Made by a program: the position numbers and the translations under genes. This document shows, in pieces, positions 63,006 through 64,000 of a stretch of 64,000 nucleotides of DNA (position 1 is its first letter; the number at the start of each line of letters is the position of its first letter). This stretch comes from Klebsiella michiganensis (GTDB lineage Bacteria > Pseudomonadota > Gammaproteobacteria > Enterobacterales > Enterobacteriaceae): positions 124,001 through 188,000 of the forward strand of contig NZ_PRDB01000013.1 in NCBI RefSeq assembly GCF_002925905.1. The letters run 5' to 3'. The notes under the pieces are model-generated. The model saw only the letters and a list, made by a program, of their open reading frames with translations, was not told the origin of the DNA and did not search any database.

Positions 63006-63364
63006 CGCTCTATATCGGGATGAATCGCGATACCGGAAAGGCAATAACGGAAACGGACCACCTGCGCCAGTCCGTGCGGGATATTTTGCTGACGCCGCAG
63101 GGCAGCCGCCTTGCCCGCCGGGAATACGGTTCTCTGCTGTCAGCGCTGATTGACCAGCCGCAAAACCCGGCGCTGCGCCTGCAGATCATGGCGGCGGTGT
63201 ACGTCGCGTTGCAGCGGTGGGAGCCGCGGCTACAGCTCGACACCATCACGATTAACAGCAGCAGCATGGATGGCGCAATGGTGATTGAGCTGGCAGGCCA
63301 GCGCAATGACGGCGTGCCGGTATCCCTTTCCGTATCGACAGGAGCAGACAATGGCCGTTATTGA
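63002..63364 (+). CDS. W: Baseplate wedge protein gpW
   Basis: The 120-residue protein is the P2 W (gp25-like lysozyme-fold) family: LRQSVRDILLTPQGSRLARR EYGSLL. It is part of the baseplate wedge. Overlaps V by 4 bp and J by 14 bp. Confidence 0.95.
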   Translation: MTLYIGMNRDTGKAITETDHLRQSVRDILLTPQGSRLARREYGSLLSALIDQPQNPALRLQIMAAVYVALQRWEPRLQLDTITINSSSMDGAMVIELAGQRNDGVPVSLSVSTGADNGRY

Positions 63365-64000
63365 TCTTTCCCAGCTGCCGCCGCCGCAGATCGTGGATGA
63401 GCCGGATTTTGAAACCCTGCTGACAGAGCGTAAGGCGGAGTTTGTCGCGCTCTATCCGACAGAAGAACAGGAAGCTGTGGCCCGTACCTTAATGTTTGAA
63501 TCGGAGCCAGTGGTGAAAATACTGCAGGAAAATGTGTACCGTGAATTGTTGCTACGCCAGCGTATTAATGAAGCCGCACAAGCAGTGATGGTGGCGTACG
63601 CCATCAGTGGCGACCTTGACCAGCTCGCGGCAAACAATAACGTCGAGCGCCTGACTGTTACCCCCGCAGACGATACGCAAATCCCGCCTGTTGCCGCAGA
63701 AATGGAATCCGACAGCGATTTACGCCAGCGTATTCCCGCAGCATTCGAAGGGATGAGCGTTGCCGGGCCAACGGGGGCTTATGAGTTTCATGCCATGAGC
63801 GCCGATGGGCGCGTGGCTGATGCGTCGGCGATTAGCCCTCTTCCGGCAGAGGTGACGATCTCCATTCTGTCAAGGGAAGGGAGCGGCATCGCGGATGAGG
63901 ATTTGCTCCGCACTGTAAGCGATGCCCTCAATGATGAGAACGTGCGGCCGGTGGGCGACAGGGTAACTGTACAGTCAGCCCGTATTATGGATTACGCCGT
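63351..64000 (+). CDS. J: Baseplate wedge protein gpJ (runs off the window)
   Basis: The frame starts MAVIDLSQLPPPQIVDEPDF and stays open to the window end (216 codons of about 300 expected). It is the P2 J family (gp6-like), which forms the baseplate wedge with W and I. Completeness cannot be judged. Confidence 0.95.
   Translation, partial: MAVIDLSQLPPPQIVDEPDFETLLTERKAEFVALYPTEEQEAVARTLMFESEPVVKILQENVYRELLLRQRINEAAQAVMVAYAISGDLDQLAANNNVERLTVTPADDTQIPPVAAEMESDSDLRQRIPAAFEGMSVAGPTGAYEFHAMSADGRVADASAISPLPAEVTISILSREGSGIADEDLLRTVSDALNDENVRPVGDRVTVQSARIMDYA

Larger units (their letters stand above)
40648..64000. mobile_element. P2-like (186-type immunity) prophage, right part outside window
   Basis: From the end of rcdA onward the order is att, cargo, int, cargo, cI, apl, cII, fil, early genes, A, cos, SEFIR cargo, Q-P-O-N-M-L-X-Y-K-lysA-lysB-lysC-R-S-V-W-J. 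This is the prophage order of P2/186 phages. Immunity genes resemble 186. All structural genes in view are intact, so the prophage may be functional apart from the intron. D, ogr, tail fibres and attR lie beyond the window. Confidence 0.95.

Overview
The window looks like the chromosome of an enterobacterium, most likely Klebsiella or a close relative. A short block of host genes in the order dacC, deoR, ybjG, mdfA, ybjI, ybjJ, rcdA (about 33.6-40.6 kb) matches the E. coli/Klebsiella dacC-rybB neighbourhood. The E. coli gene ybjH is absent. Two unrelated prophages flank this block. The organism call rests on gene order and protein similarity recalled from memory, not on a search.

Prophage 1 (window start to about 33 kb) is a lambdoid, HK97-type siphovirus. 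From left to right it has a tyrosine integrase cut by the window edge (minus strand), a stub of the gene upstream of it, an IS5-family element, a few nin-region genes (NinG, a Dam-like methylase, a DUF1133 Q-type antiterminator), and a structured non-coding stretch. Then come holins, a GH19 endolysin and nested spanins, HNH, P27-type terminase, portal, protease, capsid, connectors, tail tube, tape measure, tail tip and a tailspike. The whole early region (repressor, cro, replication) is missing where the IS sits, and the IS has no matching target duplication. This points to an IS-mediated deletion and a defective prophage. Its right end carries AT-rich accessory genes: an unrecognised 280-residue protein, a decayed invertase, a LexA-controlled small gene with a broken umuD-like remnant, and a two-gene operon of a ClpP-fold (SDH-type) serine protease with a tiny partner.

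Prophage 2 (about 40.65 kb to beyond the window end) is P2-like with a 186-type immunity region. It appears to be integrated at the 3' end of the small RNA gene rybB. Its order is att, pentapeptide-repeat membrane protein, integrase, DUF4041/GIY-YIG protein, CI, Apl/Cox, CII, Fil, small early genes, replication gene A, cos, a SEFIR-domain gene in the known P2 defence hotspot, then Q P O N M L X Y K lysA lysB lysC R S V W J. Two Ogr-type activator sites (TTGT-N12-ACAA) precede the O and V operons.

The most unusual feature is a group II intron (49746..51654) inserted inside the last bases of a LexA box between gene A and a small gene, at the position of the SOS-controlled tum locus of phage 186. 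A second LexA box lies upstream of the P2-like integrase, whose leader also forms a hairpin that doubles as a terminator and covers the ribosome binding site. The main candidates for an undescribed system are the protease/small-protein pair, the SEFIR gene, the unrecognised 30.1-30.9 kb gene and the DUF4041 protein.
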